Assembly: GCA_020850475.1 (NCBI GenBank)
Contig: JADZEO010000068.1
Coordinates: 1 to 32,940, forward strand
Length of the DNA: 32,940 bases
DNA from: Bdellovibrionales bacterium
GTDB taxonomy: Bacteria > Bdellovibrionota > Bdellovibrionia > Bdellovibrionales > UBA1609
Direction of reading: 5' to 3'
Of the stretch, positions 1 through 8,998 are shown in pieces. The stretch's first letter is position 1. The number at the start of each line of letters is the position of its first letter. Made by a program: the position numbers and the translations under genes. The notes below the pieces were generated by a model, which worked only from the letters and a program-made list of their open reading frames with translations, was not told the origin of the DNA and searched no databases.

Positions 1-721
<721 letters not shown>

Positions 722-725
<4 letters not shown>

Positions 726-1591
726 TCCGTTCCCTTGTCGGCCGCCTCTTCGAGTTGTTGCTGCCAACTGCACAGTTTCGGTTCATTCTTATACCGACGC
801 CGACGAGCTTGGTCACTTTTTTTACAAAGCGAGACGTAGTTCGCTGCCCAGCTTCGCTTGGTCGGTGAGGCCGGCGAGTGCTTCCAAAGTAAGTAAAGGG
901 GCTCCGGAAATTCGGGGTCGCTCTTGGAAATTTTTCGCGCCCCGCTCACCGTGGCCTCTCGATTTCCCGCAGCGTCGTCGGCAAGGACTTTTAACCACGC
1001 GGCCTCAAAAGCAAATTGCGCTTCCAGCTGCGCAACGTCCCGCTCCCAGCCTTCACGCCGCTCTTCGGAGATTCCGGAACAAATCTCACTTCGCAAAAGA
1101 AAGAGTTTTAACTCCTGATCAAAAGGATTCAGCTGCGCTCCCTTGGCCGCGATGGCGCGCGCCTCATCACAATTTCCCTGGGCCAGCAAATTTCTTGCTA
1201 GCGCGGCGCCGATTCGAGTGTTTTCTGGCTCCAAGTCGGCGGCCTCTTGGTATCGCGGCTGAGCCTCGGCCGGTTTGTTGGAGTAAAAAAGTGACTCGCC
1301 CAACTCAAATACCGCTTGGGTTCGCTCACCAAAAAAGGCTCGGGAGATTTGATTCAGCGCGCCGATGAGCTGGGTTTTTTCGCTACTCTCGCCCGAAAGA
1401 TTGTTGATGGCTTGGACTAGCTTGGTTTGACCCTTGTGCCGCTGACCTGCCAGCGCCAACTTTTGCGCAGCCGCCACCAAGTCTTCCTTCGGCGGTGTCG
1501 CGGGCCCCGCCGCCTTGGGCGACGCAGCCAATGAAAAAACGGCGATCCCGCAAAGAATCGCCGTTTCAAAAAATCTCGAGTCAATCAGCAT
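722..1591 (-). CDS. Exported TPR-repeat protein of unknown function
   Basis: A 289-residue protein with an N-terminal hydrophobic segment (about residues 9-28) that looks like a signal sequence or membrane anchor, followed by alpha-helical TPR-like repeats. The clearest is at about residues 92-135, with the AVFELGESLFYSNKPAEA and ARNLLAQGNCDEARAIAAKG patterns typical of TPR helices A and B. Four or five Cys residues are scattered through the C-terminal half. It starts one base after the upstream secreted-protein gene and ends in an ATGA overlap with the LptM-like gene, so it sits in the middle of one operon with dapA. TPRs mediate protein contacts; the partner is unknown. An envelope assembly role is a guess from context. 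Confidence 0.7.
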
Positions 1592-1592
1592 C

Positions 1593-2171
1593 TTAGAGCT
1601 TGTTAAAGCCTGTGAGCTCCAGCGTGACGTTGCCCATCGGGCCGGGAGCGATCTGCTTAATCATTCCAGCAACGGGAACAATTGAAGGATTGATCCATGC
1701 CTCAGTGACTTCGCCCTTGTCGAGGTCCTTGATGCGGGCATAAATGCACTCAAAAGATCCTGCCGGAACGGTGATGTTGTCCTGGCGAGTCTCTTCGATT
1801 TCAGTATTGCCCGGAGCCGGCGGGTTTTGTTTTTGACCGTTAACGATCAACTCAAGAATTTGCCCGTTGTTTTTGTCGATATGAATCTCAATCTTTTGTT
1901 GACCCATAAAGCCCAGGTCGGCGTCCTGATCGAGCCAAAAACCTTGAGCGGTTTCTTCGCGCACACTCATTTTCATGGTGCCTTGAATGAAGCCCATGTC
2001 GAGGTTGTAGTCCGCTGACTCTCCCACTTTCCAGGGCAATCCCAGTGTTCCGACTTCACCCATGATTGATTCTTGCAATTGCGCAAGATCAACAACCGGC
2101 GTATCAAATGTGCGTGCCTCGGCTTGCAGTCCGGCCAGTAGTAATCCAGCCGCTAAAATCCGTTTAAACAT
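1593..2171 (-). CDS. Secreted periplasmic protein of unknown function
   Basis: A 192-residue protein with a clean signal peptide (residues 1-19, MFKRILAAGLLLAGLQAEA, probable cleavage before RTFD). The mature part is predominantly beta-strand by pattern: alternating hydrophobic stretches such as GTMKMSVREE and KIEIHIDKNNGQILELIV, then VPAGSFECIYARI and a C-terminal VTLELTGF. This resembles periplasmic beta-sheet proteins of the DUF3108 or Lol type in general character, but I do not recognise a family. The start is supported by an excellent AAGGAGGAG ribosome site. It is the first gene of the operon that continues through the TPR protein, the LptM-like lipoprotein and dapA. Confidence 0.72.
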   Translation of the reverse strand: MFKRILAAGLLLAGLQAEARTFDTPVVDLAQLQESIMGEVGTLGLPWKVGESADYNLDMGFIQGTMKMSVREETAQGFWLDQDADLGFMGQQKIEIHIDKNNGQILELIVNGQKQNPPAPGNTEIEETRQDNITVPAGSFECIYARIKDLDKGEVTEAWINPSIVPVAGMIKQIAPGPMGNVTLELTGFNKL

Positions 2172-2319
2172 TCACTCCTCCTTGAATTAAGTAGGACTAT
2201 CGAATCACAACTTAGATCCAGAAATCAAGTGCAACTCCTGCACTCACTGCGCAGCCGTTCTCGACCAAGGTCCAGTCTGCCCTCAGAACGCCACTAAGTT
2301 CATTCACTTTTTTGCCGAT

Positions 2320-2325
2320 TATATA
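2320..2325 (+). promoter_or_regulatory. Candidate -10 element (TATATA) for the PilZ-methyltransferase gene
   Basis: TATATA lies 24 bases before the ATG at 2350, in the 178-bp gap between divergent genes. A weak TTCATT sits about 15 bases upstream as a possible -35. An AGGAG ribosome site follows 5 bases before the ATG. Only the -10 is persuasive. No convincing promoter was found for the opposite strand. Confidence 0.35.
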
Positions 2326-2349
2326 GAGAGATTCTTCACAGGAGACACC

Positions 2350-3783
2350 ATGAGTCGCACATCGCATGACGAGATCGAAGTACAGGCCCCCTCTTCCGAC
2401 AAACCACTGCAAGTGATCCGCCAAGATCGCTACACCGTTGAAGAGGAAAATTGCTACCTCACCAGTCGCCTTGGCCGGCTGAAAGTTCTCGACTTGTCCG
2501 CCTTCGGACTCGCCGTTGAGGCCCCGCAAGCGCCAAGCCTTAACTTTGAGGAGTTTGATTGCCAGGTCGTTTTTGAAAGTGTTCAAATTGCCACCGTACA
2601 CATTAAGCTCGTGCGCACTGAGCCTCGCGACAATCAGTCACACAAGCTCGCCTTCGAGGTGATCGGCGAACCCATTCAGGTCGAACGCATTCGCGCCGTC
2701 CGCGCTTCCAACGAGCTCTTGGAGGCGCACGACTCTCGCTTTCGCCAACTCAATGAGCTCCCTGAGGCCGCGCGCGTACTCATTTATCAACTCAAAGATT
2801 GGCTCGAAGAGCTCCAGGAGCGCGTCAATGCGTTGGCTGAAGGTCGCGATCAAACCGACAGTCGCCGCACCCTCGAGTTTGAAAACACTCTGATCCCCAT
2901 TGTTGGCTCCTACATCGGGCGCGAGTTCCCGAAGCTCTACAGTCGGCTGGCTCAACCCCTGCGCGACCTCCCGCCCAGCTCGCGCAAGCTCCTCGTCGAA
3001 TTGTTTCGCTCAAAGCTCTGTGACCTCATTCACCAGTCCCCCTTTGCCCATCGGGTATTTAAAAAGCCCCTCGGCTATGCCGGTGACTTCGAAATGATGA
3101 ATTTGATCTACAAGTCAGAAAACATTGGCGACTCTTTGTTTGCTCGCTGTCTGCAGTACTACAGTGTGCGAGAACCCGCCGCCCAAGCCGTACGCAATCG
3201 CGCCGAATATCTCACGCGCAAAATTAGTTCCATTTTGGATCGTCGCCCCAAAGAACCGCTGCGCTTTCTTTCCGTTGCCAGCGGCCCTTCACGGGAGTGG
3301 TTTTCGCTGATCTCTGAAGTAAAACGGTACAATGATCGCCCCCTCCACATTGATCTAATTGACCAGGATGCCGGAGCTTTAAAATACGCTCAGCGCCAGC
3401 TTCGGGAGGCCTCGGTCCACCAGCCCAATAAGTTTCAATTTAACTTTTTCCACAAAGCCATCAAGAATGTGCTCGCCCGCGGGGTCGAGGGCAAGTATGA
3501 CGTGATTTACTGTGCCGGCTTGTTCGACTATCTCTCTGACCCGGTGGCTCAGCTCGCCGCGACTCGCTTGTTTTCCGCGGTTGCCCCGGGCGGACAAATG
3601 ATTGTTGGCAACTTCAACGTTGCCAACCCCAACGAAGTTATCATGGATCTCGCTCTCGATTGGCACCTCATCTATCGTTCCGAAAAAGACCTCAACACCT
3701 TGTTCGGACACGTGGGCGGGGCCTTGACGATCGAGTCGGAGAATTTGGACATTAACCTCTTTTGCATTTTGAAAAAGGACTAA
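2350..3783 (+). CDS. PilZ-like domain / SAM-dependent methyltransferase fusion
   Basis: A 477-residue cytoplasmic protein. Residues about 20-115 look like a PilZ domain: basic RQDR near residue 24 and the D-x-S-x-x-G signature LDLSAFG at residues 48-53, the cyclic-di-GMP-contacting motif. A helical linker (about 130-230) leads to a class I methyltransferase: a KPLGYAGDFEMMN motif near residue 240, the SAM-binding loop FLSVASGPSREW near 303, an acidic IDLIDQDA after strand 2, and DVIYCAGLFDYLSD near 390. The GYAGDFEMMN block recalls methyltransferases often annotated as 3-hydroxypalmitate methyl ester synthases (PhcB-like); that is from memory. It is 12 bases upstream of the cyclase gene, so probably co-transcribed. 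Substrate unknown. Confidence 0.75.
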   Translation: MSRTSHDEIEVQAPSSDKPLQVIRQDRYTVEEENCYLTSRLGRLKVLDLSAFGLAVEAPQAPSLNFEEFDCQVVFESVQIATVHIKLVRTEPRDNQSHKLAFEVIGEPIQVERIRAVRASNELLEAHDSRFRQLNELPEAARVLIYQLKDWLEELQERVNALAEGRDQTDSRRTLEFENTLIPIVGSYIGREFPKLYSRLAQPLRDLPPSSRKLLVELFRSKLCDLIHQSPFAHRVFKKPLGYAGDFEMMNLIYKSENIGDSLFARCLQYYSVREPAAQAVRNRAEYLTRKISSILDRRPKEPLRFLSVASGPSREWFSLISEVKRYNDRPLHIDLIDQDAGALKYAQRQLREASVHQPNKFQFNFFHKAIKNVLARGVEGKYDVIYCAGLFDYLSDPVAQLAATRLFSAVAPGGQMIVGNFNVANPNEVIMDLALDWHLIYRSEKDLNTLFGHVGGALTIESENLDINLFCILKKD

Positions 3784-3795
3784 GCGCTCACCGGC

Positions 3796-5244
3796 ATGAA
3801 TCCAGCTGACGACCTGCGCTCGCGGGAGAAATTAACGGAACTCAAAGCCTTCTTGTCGGTCATTACCCACAAGATGGTGATCCCGCTTTTCATGGCCTTT
3901 TGGTTGTGCGACCTGCTTTATGCCCCAGAATACAAGTGGGAGTTTCTGGTCGCCCGCAGCCTGGTGATTCCGCTCAGTCTCTTTACCCGCTGGAAGCTCT
4001 TGGCCCTCCAGCGCTTCTCCCACGCCCAATTGTTGGCGTTCTTCTACATCAGCGGGTTGGGCGGGATTATTAACTACATGATCTTTCAAATCGGCGACTG
4101 GAGCACGCCCTACTACGCCGGGCTCGGTTTGGTCGCGATCGGCTCTTTGACTTTTGTCCCTTGGTCATGGGCCTTCTTTTCACTCAGTGTCTTGTCCATC
4201 TTTAGCCCCTATTATATTGGCGCAGCACTCAGCCACCCCTCCGCTGCCGACTGGCGGCTGATTGGAATCCACAGTTTTTTTAACGTTAGCTTTGTCGTTA
4301 TCACGATGTTTTTGCGCTACCTCACCGAGCAGTTGCGCCAGCGGGAGATCGAAAGCCGCCAGAATCTCCGACAAGAAGTGATCTCGCGAGGAAAGGTGAT
4401 TGAGGAAAAAACCGCTGAAGCGCTTAAGCTCTCCGAGCTCAGTCGGCAGTTTTCTCCTCAAGTGGTTGAAGCCATTCGGCGCAACAAGGTAACTCTCTCT
4501 GAACGGGTGCATCGCTCAAATATTTGCGCGATATTTATTGATATTGTGAACTCCACTGAACGCGTCACGCGAATCGACAAAGACAAGGTGGATCGAGTGA
4601 TCTCGCGTTTTATGCAGGACTCGGCCCGAATCCTTCTAAAGTATGACATTACCATCGACAAATTTTTGGGCGACGGGCTGCTGGCCTTCTCAAATGACCC
4701 GGCTCCTTATAAGGACTACATCGAGCGCACCATCCGCGCGGGCATGGAAATTCGCGAGAAAATTTCGCGCGACCAAGATTTTTACGAGCGCAACTGGCTG
4801 CGTCCTCTGGAAATTCGGGTTGGCATCGCCTCGGGCTTTGCCAACGTCGGCTTTTATGGCAACGAAAAATACTATCACAGCTACACCGCCATCGGCCCGG
4901 TTATTAATCTCGCCAGCCGACTTTGTGGCTCGGCCAAACCCGATCAAATTATTGTTCCCTATGATGTCGTCGAAGCCCTGGGGTCCAATCCTGAATTCGA
5001 ATTTGACTTTGTCGGAAAAAAGAAGCTGAAGGGGTTTGGCGACGACGTCATCCAGGCTTACGAAGTGCGCCTGGCTAAGGATGCCAGCCTCTCCGCCCTC
5101 GATGTACTTGACTGTCCTAAGTGCAGCCATGTTTTACACATCGACACGAATAGCTCCGGAATTTTTGTCTTCCGTTGCCGCAACTGCGGGACCACCCTTG
5201 ACAAGTTGCCGCCTTCGGCCGCCGAATCTAAAAAAGCGGCCTAA
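3796..5244 (+). CDS. Membrane class III adenylate cyclase with C-terminal zinc ribbon
   Basis: A 482-residue protein predicted to make cAMP from ATP at the inner membrane. Residues about 20-180 form five or six transmembrane helices, followed by a coiled-coil stretch (about 180-225) and a class III cyclase domain (about 240-425). Visible residues: the first metal Asp in IFIDIVNST (about 249), the second in KFLGDGLLAF (about 294), the specificity Lys of IDKFLGDG and Thr of SYTAIG (a K/T pair expected of adenylate cyclases), and the transition-state Asn and Arg in INLASRL. The end (about 440-470) carries CPKC and CRNC, a four-cysteine zinc ribbon unusual for the family. It converges on ftsK with 13 bases between stops. 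Confidence 0.9.
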   Translation: MNPADDLRSREKLTELKAFLSVITHKMVIPLFMAFWLCDLLYAPEYKWEFLVARSLVIPLSLFTRWKLLALQRFSHAQLLAFFYISGLGGIINYMIFQIGDWSTPYYAGLGLVAIGSLTFVPWSWAFFSLSVLSIFSPYYIGAALSHPSAADWRLIGIHSFFNVSFVVITMFLRYLTEQLRQREIESRQNLRQEVISRGKVIEEKTAEALKLSELSRQFSPQVVEAIRRNKVTLSERVHRSNICAIFIDIVNSTERVTRIDKDKVDRVISRFMQDSARILLKYDITIDKFLGDGLLAFSNDPAPYKDYIERTIRAGMEIREKISRDQDFYERNWLRPLEIRVGIASGFANVGFYGNEKYYHSYTAIGPVINLASRLCGSAKPDQIIVPYDVVEALGSNPEFEFDFVGKKKLKGFGDDVIQAYEVRLAKDASLSALDVLDCPKCSHVLHIDTNSSGIFVFRCRNCGTTLDKLPPSAAESKKAA

Positions 5245-5257
5245 GCAAAGATCGGAT

Positions 5258-7678
5258 TTAAACTTTGAGTGGCCCCACCAGAACTTGGCGAGGCTTGCTG
5301 CCGTTGGCCGGACCAACCACGCCCTCGCTCTCAAAAACTTCAATTAAGCGCGCGGCCCTCGGGTAACCGATGCGGAAGCGTCGCTGAATGAGCGATGCGC
5401 TCACTTCCTTAAGGCTCGACACATAGGCAAGAATCTCGTCATAGCGATCGTCGCCGTAGTCATCACCCTCGAGATCAAAGGATTCACCGCCCAACTCAAA
5501 TCCTCCGCCACTTCCCTCGATAATTTTCATCGCCAGAGGATCGAAATCGGGCTCGCCCTGTGCTTCCCAGTGTTTGGTAATGCTGGCAATTTCGGACTCG
5601 CTCAAATAGGCCCCATGATGGCGCTCAGGCTTGGCCACTCCCGGAGCCAAGTAAAGCATGTCTCCACGGGTTAAGAGTCGCTCCGCCCCGCTCTCATCAA
5701 GAATGATTCGGGAATCCATTTTGCTCGCGACCTTAAAGCTGACTCGACCCGGGATATTGGTTTTGATGAGGCCCGTGACCACATCCTTGCGCGGGCTTTG
5801 CATTGCCAAGATCAAATGAATTCCACAGGCGCGAGCCATTTGCGCCAAACGCACAACCACGTGCTCAACTCCGGCTTTATCGACCGCCATAAGATCGCCA
5901 AACTCCTCGATGACGATGACGATATAGGGTTGAGCGGTATAGTAATAGTCGTCCAGGCGGGCTGCGCCCTCGAGCTGAGCGTGGTAGGTCTCGTGCTCCT
6001 CGAGCTCTTTTTTACTAAATTTGCCAACGATTTCGTTAAAGCCTTCGAGTCCGCGGGCGCCAAATTTCGACATCGAGCGATACCGTTTTTCCATTTCGCG
6101 AATCGCCCACTTAAGCGCTGACACGGCTTTTTGTGGCTCTCGAATCGGCGGCATTAACAAATGCGGACAGTGGCTGAAGGCCGCAAGATCCACTTGCTTG
6201 GGATCCACCAAAATCAATCTCAGGGTCTTGGGCGAATGGCGAAAGAGCAGGCCCACGATGAGGCTTACGACAAACACCGATTTCCCGGAGCCGGTCGAAC
6301 CTGCCACCAACATGTGCGGCATCCGTCGCAAATCCACAACCTTCGGTTCGCCGTCGGCCTGACGCCCAAGCACAACCGGCAAGCGCATCTCTTCTTCCCA
6401 AAAATCCTCTTGCGCCAATATGTCTTTTAGGTAAACCGCTTCGCGGTTTTGATTCGAGGTTTCGATTCCAACAACATCGCGGCCGGGAATGGGCGCAATA
6501 ATCCGCACTGACTCGCTGCTCAGGGCAAGCGACAGATCATCCGCCAGATCGGTGATCTTGCTAATCTTGACGTCGGCCGCCGGCTTGAATTCAAACAAGG
6601 TAATGGCGGGCCCCGGCTTAATGCCCACCACTGATCCTCGCACCGAAAATTGCGCTAGCTTATCTACCAAGATCTTGGCTTTCGCTTTGACCTCTCGCTC
6701 ATCAACTGAGCCCTCGGTTGCCGGCGGGTCATTGAGCATTGAGATTTTCGGGAGCGACCAGTTTTCAATTCGCTCAGTCTTTTTTATTCGGCGAATATTG
6801 CGGGACTCCGCTCCGGCGGGAGCTTTTCGTCGCATCAGGAACCCGCTCAGCGTGGGTCCGCCTTCTTCTGCGTCCGCCTCGTCTTCATCGTCCTCGAATC
6901 GACCCTCCGCGACGGCCGCGGCCACTTTAGTTTCTGGCTTGGGTGCTCCAACGGGCGGTTCGCCCTCAAGCGTTTTTCTCAGCGAAAACCGCGCCACCCG
7001 CGGCGCGTCCGCGGTAGGCGATTGGTAAACCTGAATCGGAATTTCGGTAGCGTGCTTGCTGAAAATTAAACTTTCGCGCAAGAAGTTGCTGACCCTAGAA
7101 ATCCACCCCGGCACCACCGTTAACTGGCTGGCTCCACCTTTGGCCAAATCGAGGGGCGTGCGCACCAACTCCGACACCGTCCGCTCAGAATAAAAAACCA
7201 CCAGAACTGCGGCGGCGGTCCAGAGAATGACGGCGACTCCCGCAAAATTGAAAATTCCTACGAGTCCCTTGGAAACCATCAGGCCAACAATTCCCCCCGC
7301 CGGAACTTGTCCCGAGAAAAATCGGGTCTCAGGAAAGTACAGGCCGACCAGCGCACAACTCGTAACAAATAAAAGTGTCGCCCACAGCCAACGCAGACGG
7401 CTCGGGTCTCCTTCTCGATCTAAAAAGTTGATTGCGGCCTTGCGGATTGCGACAACTACCAATAACCAAGCCGATAAGCCAAGCCCCTGGTAAAACAGGT
7501 CCGCCAAAAAGGAGCCGAAGTATCCGCAGTAGTTGAGCGCCCGGACATTTCGTCCAATCGAATTAAATGATGGGTCCGTCGGATTATAGCTGGCGAGGGA
7601 AAGCGCGATAAAGACCCCTGCCGCCAACCAAACCAAGCCAATGATATCTCGTCGAAACTTTTTGAATAGGCGATTCAT
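5258..7678 (-). CDS. ftsK: DNA translocase FtsK
   Basis: An 806-residue septal DNA pump that clears chromosome ends from the closing septum and supports dimer resolution. About four transmembrane helices lie in the first 190 residues. A short acidic linker (about 255-300) replaces the long Pro/Gln linker of E. coli, then come the alpha and beta motor domains. Walker A is VAGSTGSGKS near residue 457. The Walker B strand reads VIVIEEFGDLM where DE is more usual. LILAMQSPRKDV and the nearby FKVASKMDSR match FtsK/SpoIIIE. The last 65 residues, with SLIQRRFRIGYPRAARLIE, are the winged-helix gamma domain that reads KOPS-type sequences. The ATG start has only a weak ribosome site. Confidence 0.96.
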   Translation of the reverse strand: MNRLFKKFRRDIIGLVWLAAGVFIALSLASYNPTDPSFNSIGRNVRALNYCGYFGSFLADLFYQGLGLSAWLLVVVAIRKAAINFLDREGDPSRLRWLWATLLFVTSCALVGLYFPETRFFSGQVPAGGIVGLMVSKGLVGIFNFAGVAVILWTAAAVLVVFYSERTVSELVRTPLDLAKGGASQLTVVPGWISRVSNFLRESLIFSKHATEIPIQVYQSPTADAPRVARFSLRKTLEGEPPVGAPKPETKVAAAVAEGRFEDDEDEADAEEGGPTLSGFLMRRKAPAGAESRNIRRIKKTERIENWSLPKISMLNDPPATEGSVDEREVKAKAKILVDKLAQFSVRGSVVGIKPGPAITLFEFKPAADVKISKITDLADDLSLALSSESVRIIAPIPGRDVVGIETSNQNREAVYLKDILAQEDFWEEEMRLPVVLGRQADGEPKVVDLRRMPHMLVAGSTGSGKSVFVVSLIVGLLFRHSPKTLRLILVDPKQVDLAAFSHCPHLLMPPIREPQKAVSALKWAIREMEKRYRSMSKFGARGLEGFNEIVGKFSKKELEEHETYHAQLEGAARLDDYYYTAQPYIVIVIEEFGDLMAVDKAGVEHVVVRLAQMARACGIHLILAMQSPRKDVVTGLIKTNIPGRVSFKVASKMDSRIILDESGAERLLTRGDMLYLAPGVAKPERHHGAYLSESEIASITKHWEAQGEPDFDPLAMKIIEGSGGGFELGGESFDLEGDDYGDDRYDEILAYVSSLKEVSASLIQRRFRIGYPRAARLIEVFESEGVVGPANGSKPRQVLVGPLKV

Positions 7679-7721
7679 TCCAACAGCTTAAGGGACAGTT
7701 TACAGGCGCGCCAGTCTGGAT

Positions 7722-7751
7722 TTGACATTTTCTCTGAAGAGGTCGAATAGT
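7722..7751 (+). promoter_or_regulatory. Predicted sigma-70 promoter for queE-fis
   Basis: A perfect -35 TTGACA (7722-7727), an 18-base spacer and AATAGT (7746-7751, four of six bases) form the best housekeeping promoter upstream of queE. The predicted leader is about 65 bases. I looked there for a preQ1 riboswitch and did not find a convincing one. Confidence 0.55.
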
Positions 7752-7824
7752 TGTGCCTCATCTCTGATCGTGGCACCAATGAAACTCTATGCTTTTGTCC
7801 AGCTCGGCGCTGGAAGTGGGACAC

Positions 7825-8472
7825 ATGGATCGCCTCAAGATCAACGAAATCTTTTTTTCAATCCAAGGTGAATCCACTTGGGCGGGCACGCCAACAGTGT
7901 TTGTGCGAACCTCGGGCTGCCACCTCCGTTGTCATTACTGCGACACCACTTATGCTTATGAAGCCGGCGCACCCATGTCCGTGGACGAAGTTCTCACCCG
8001 CGTAACGAGTTACTCCGCTCATCACGTTTGTGTCACGGGTGGCGAACCCCTCTTGCAGCCAGCGACGCTACTGCTGTTGCAGCGGCTCTGTGATGCTGGT
8101 TATCGAGTGTCTCTTGAAACCAGCGGCGACCGCGACTGCTCCCTTGTTGATCCGCGGGTTAAGAAAATCATTGATGTAAAAACCCCCGATAGTGGCGCCC
8201 CTTTTTCATTTGCTGTCGAGAATTTAAAATTTGCCGAGGATGTCAATACGGAATTTAAATTTGTGATTTGCTCCGAAAATGATTTCGCTTGGGCGGAAAA
8301 ATTCGTAAGAGAAAATCAACTCCACAAGAAATCAATAGTTTTATACAGCCCATCATTCGGGAAAGTTCCGGAAAATTGGCTTGCAAAAAAAATTCTTTCG
8401 GAAAACTCACCTGCACGGTTGCAATTGCAATTACATAAGTATATCTGGAGTCCGGACACTCGAAGCGTTTAA
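7825..8472 (+). CDS. queE: 7-carboxy-7-deazaguanine synthase QueE
   Basis: A radical-SAM enzyme that contracts 6-carboxytetrahydropterin to 7-carboxy-7-deazaguanine on the route to queuosine in tRNA. The 215-residue product starts MDRLKINEIFFSIQGES, typical of QueE; this ATG, preceded by GGAAGTGGGA, is preferred over the in-frame ATG at 7789. The cluster-binding motif is CHLRCHYC, followed by DTTYAY, and the glycine-rich SAM motif is VTGGEPLLQ. The end LQLHKYIWSPDTRSV matches the family C-terminus. The last 250 or so bases are clearly AT-richer than the first half. The Fis-like gene follows 58 bases later and may share its transcript. Confidence 0.93.
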   Translation: MDRLKINEIFFSIQGESTWAGTPTVFVRTSGCHLRCHYCDTTYAYEAGAPMSVDEVLTRVTSYSAHHVCVTGGEPLLQPATLLLLQRLCDAGYRVSLETSGDRDCSLVDPRVKKIIDVKTPDSGAPFSFAVENLKFAEDVNTEFKFVICSENDFAWAEKFVRENQLHKKSIVLYSPSFGKVPENWLAKKILSENSPARLQLQLHKYIWSPDTRSV

Positions 8473-8530
8473 TTTTTCGGGTGGACCAAATCAGAAATGG
8501 ATTTTAGATAACAAGGGGGGTGAGATTCGC

Positions 8531-8842
8531 ATGCCACCGAATCTCAATAGTTCAAATCATCTGTTTGTCGCCAACCTTCAATCCGTAAGCCTTGAAAAGC
8601 TGGTCAAAAGTAAACTTGAGGTTTTCTTTGCCCAGCAGCGGGATGCCCAAATCGAGCTGAATGATTTTTACAAAATCTATCTTGAGCAAGTCGAAAAGCC
8701 GTTGCTGGAAGAGGCGCTTCGCGCCAACTTGGGCAATCAGGTGCGTACGGCCAAGATGCTCGGTATCAATCGCAACACTTTGAAGAAAAAGATTGATACC
8801 TATAAGATTCGAATTAGAAGTATCAAACACGCAGAACCATAA
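8531..8842 (+). CDS. Fis-like DNA-binding protein
   Basis: A 103-residue protein with the size and layout of E. coli Fis (98 residues) rather than of the large NtrC-type activators that carry the same helix-turn-helix. The C-terminal half contains YLEQVEKPLLEEAL, then GNQVRTAKMLGINRNTLKKK, which aligns with the Fis recognition region (GNQ-R-A--MGINR-TLRKK). The N-terminal 40 residues would form the arm and first helix. The chosen ATG at 8531 has a GGGGGGTGAG ribosome site. An upstream extension to about 8381 would overlap queE and contains no Fis-like sequence. Expected role: nucleoid bending and transcription control. Whether it is orthologous to enterobacterial Fis cannot be decided here. 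Confidence 0.83.
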   Translation: MPPNLNSSNHLFVANLQSVSLEKLVKSKLEVFFAQQRDAQIELNDFYKIYLEQVEKPLLEEALRANLGNQVRTAKMLGINRNTLKKKIDTYKIRIRSIKHAEP

Positions 8843-8930
8843 TTTTATGAGCAACAGCGGGTGCCTCTTCGATCATCTCCTTTGACAAGGCCCGCGCTCT
8901 TTTTCTGCGTAATAATTAATTCCTGGACTC

Positions 8931-8944
8931 TTGCCCGCGGGCAA
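8931..8944. promoter_or_regulatory. Perfect 14-bp palindrome upstream of dnaB (possible operator)
   Basis: TTGCCCGCGGGCAA reads identically on both strands and overlaps a possible -35 (TTGCCC) placed 15 bases before a TATGAT -10 (8952-8957). A dimeric regulator or a short hairpin could use it. The promoter assignment is weak because the spacer is short. Confidence 0.4.
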
Positions 8945-8998
8945 ATCGATCTATGATCGCCCCAGGGCAGCTTTGACTTGGATAAACGAGGAACTGCG

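Noticed and set aside
6489-7028. 179-residue plus-strand frame inside ftsK
   Set aside because: Opposite a well-conserved FtsK sequence, Ser/Arg-rich and without a ribosome site.
7679-7824. preQ1 riboswitch upstream of queE
   Set aside because: No convincing short hairpin plus A-rich tail pseudoknot was found in the leader.
8842-8910. Terminator after the Fis-like gene
   Set aside because: GCGGG and CCCGC can pair before TTTTT, but the loop is over 25 bases, so it is too weak to annotate.
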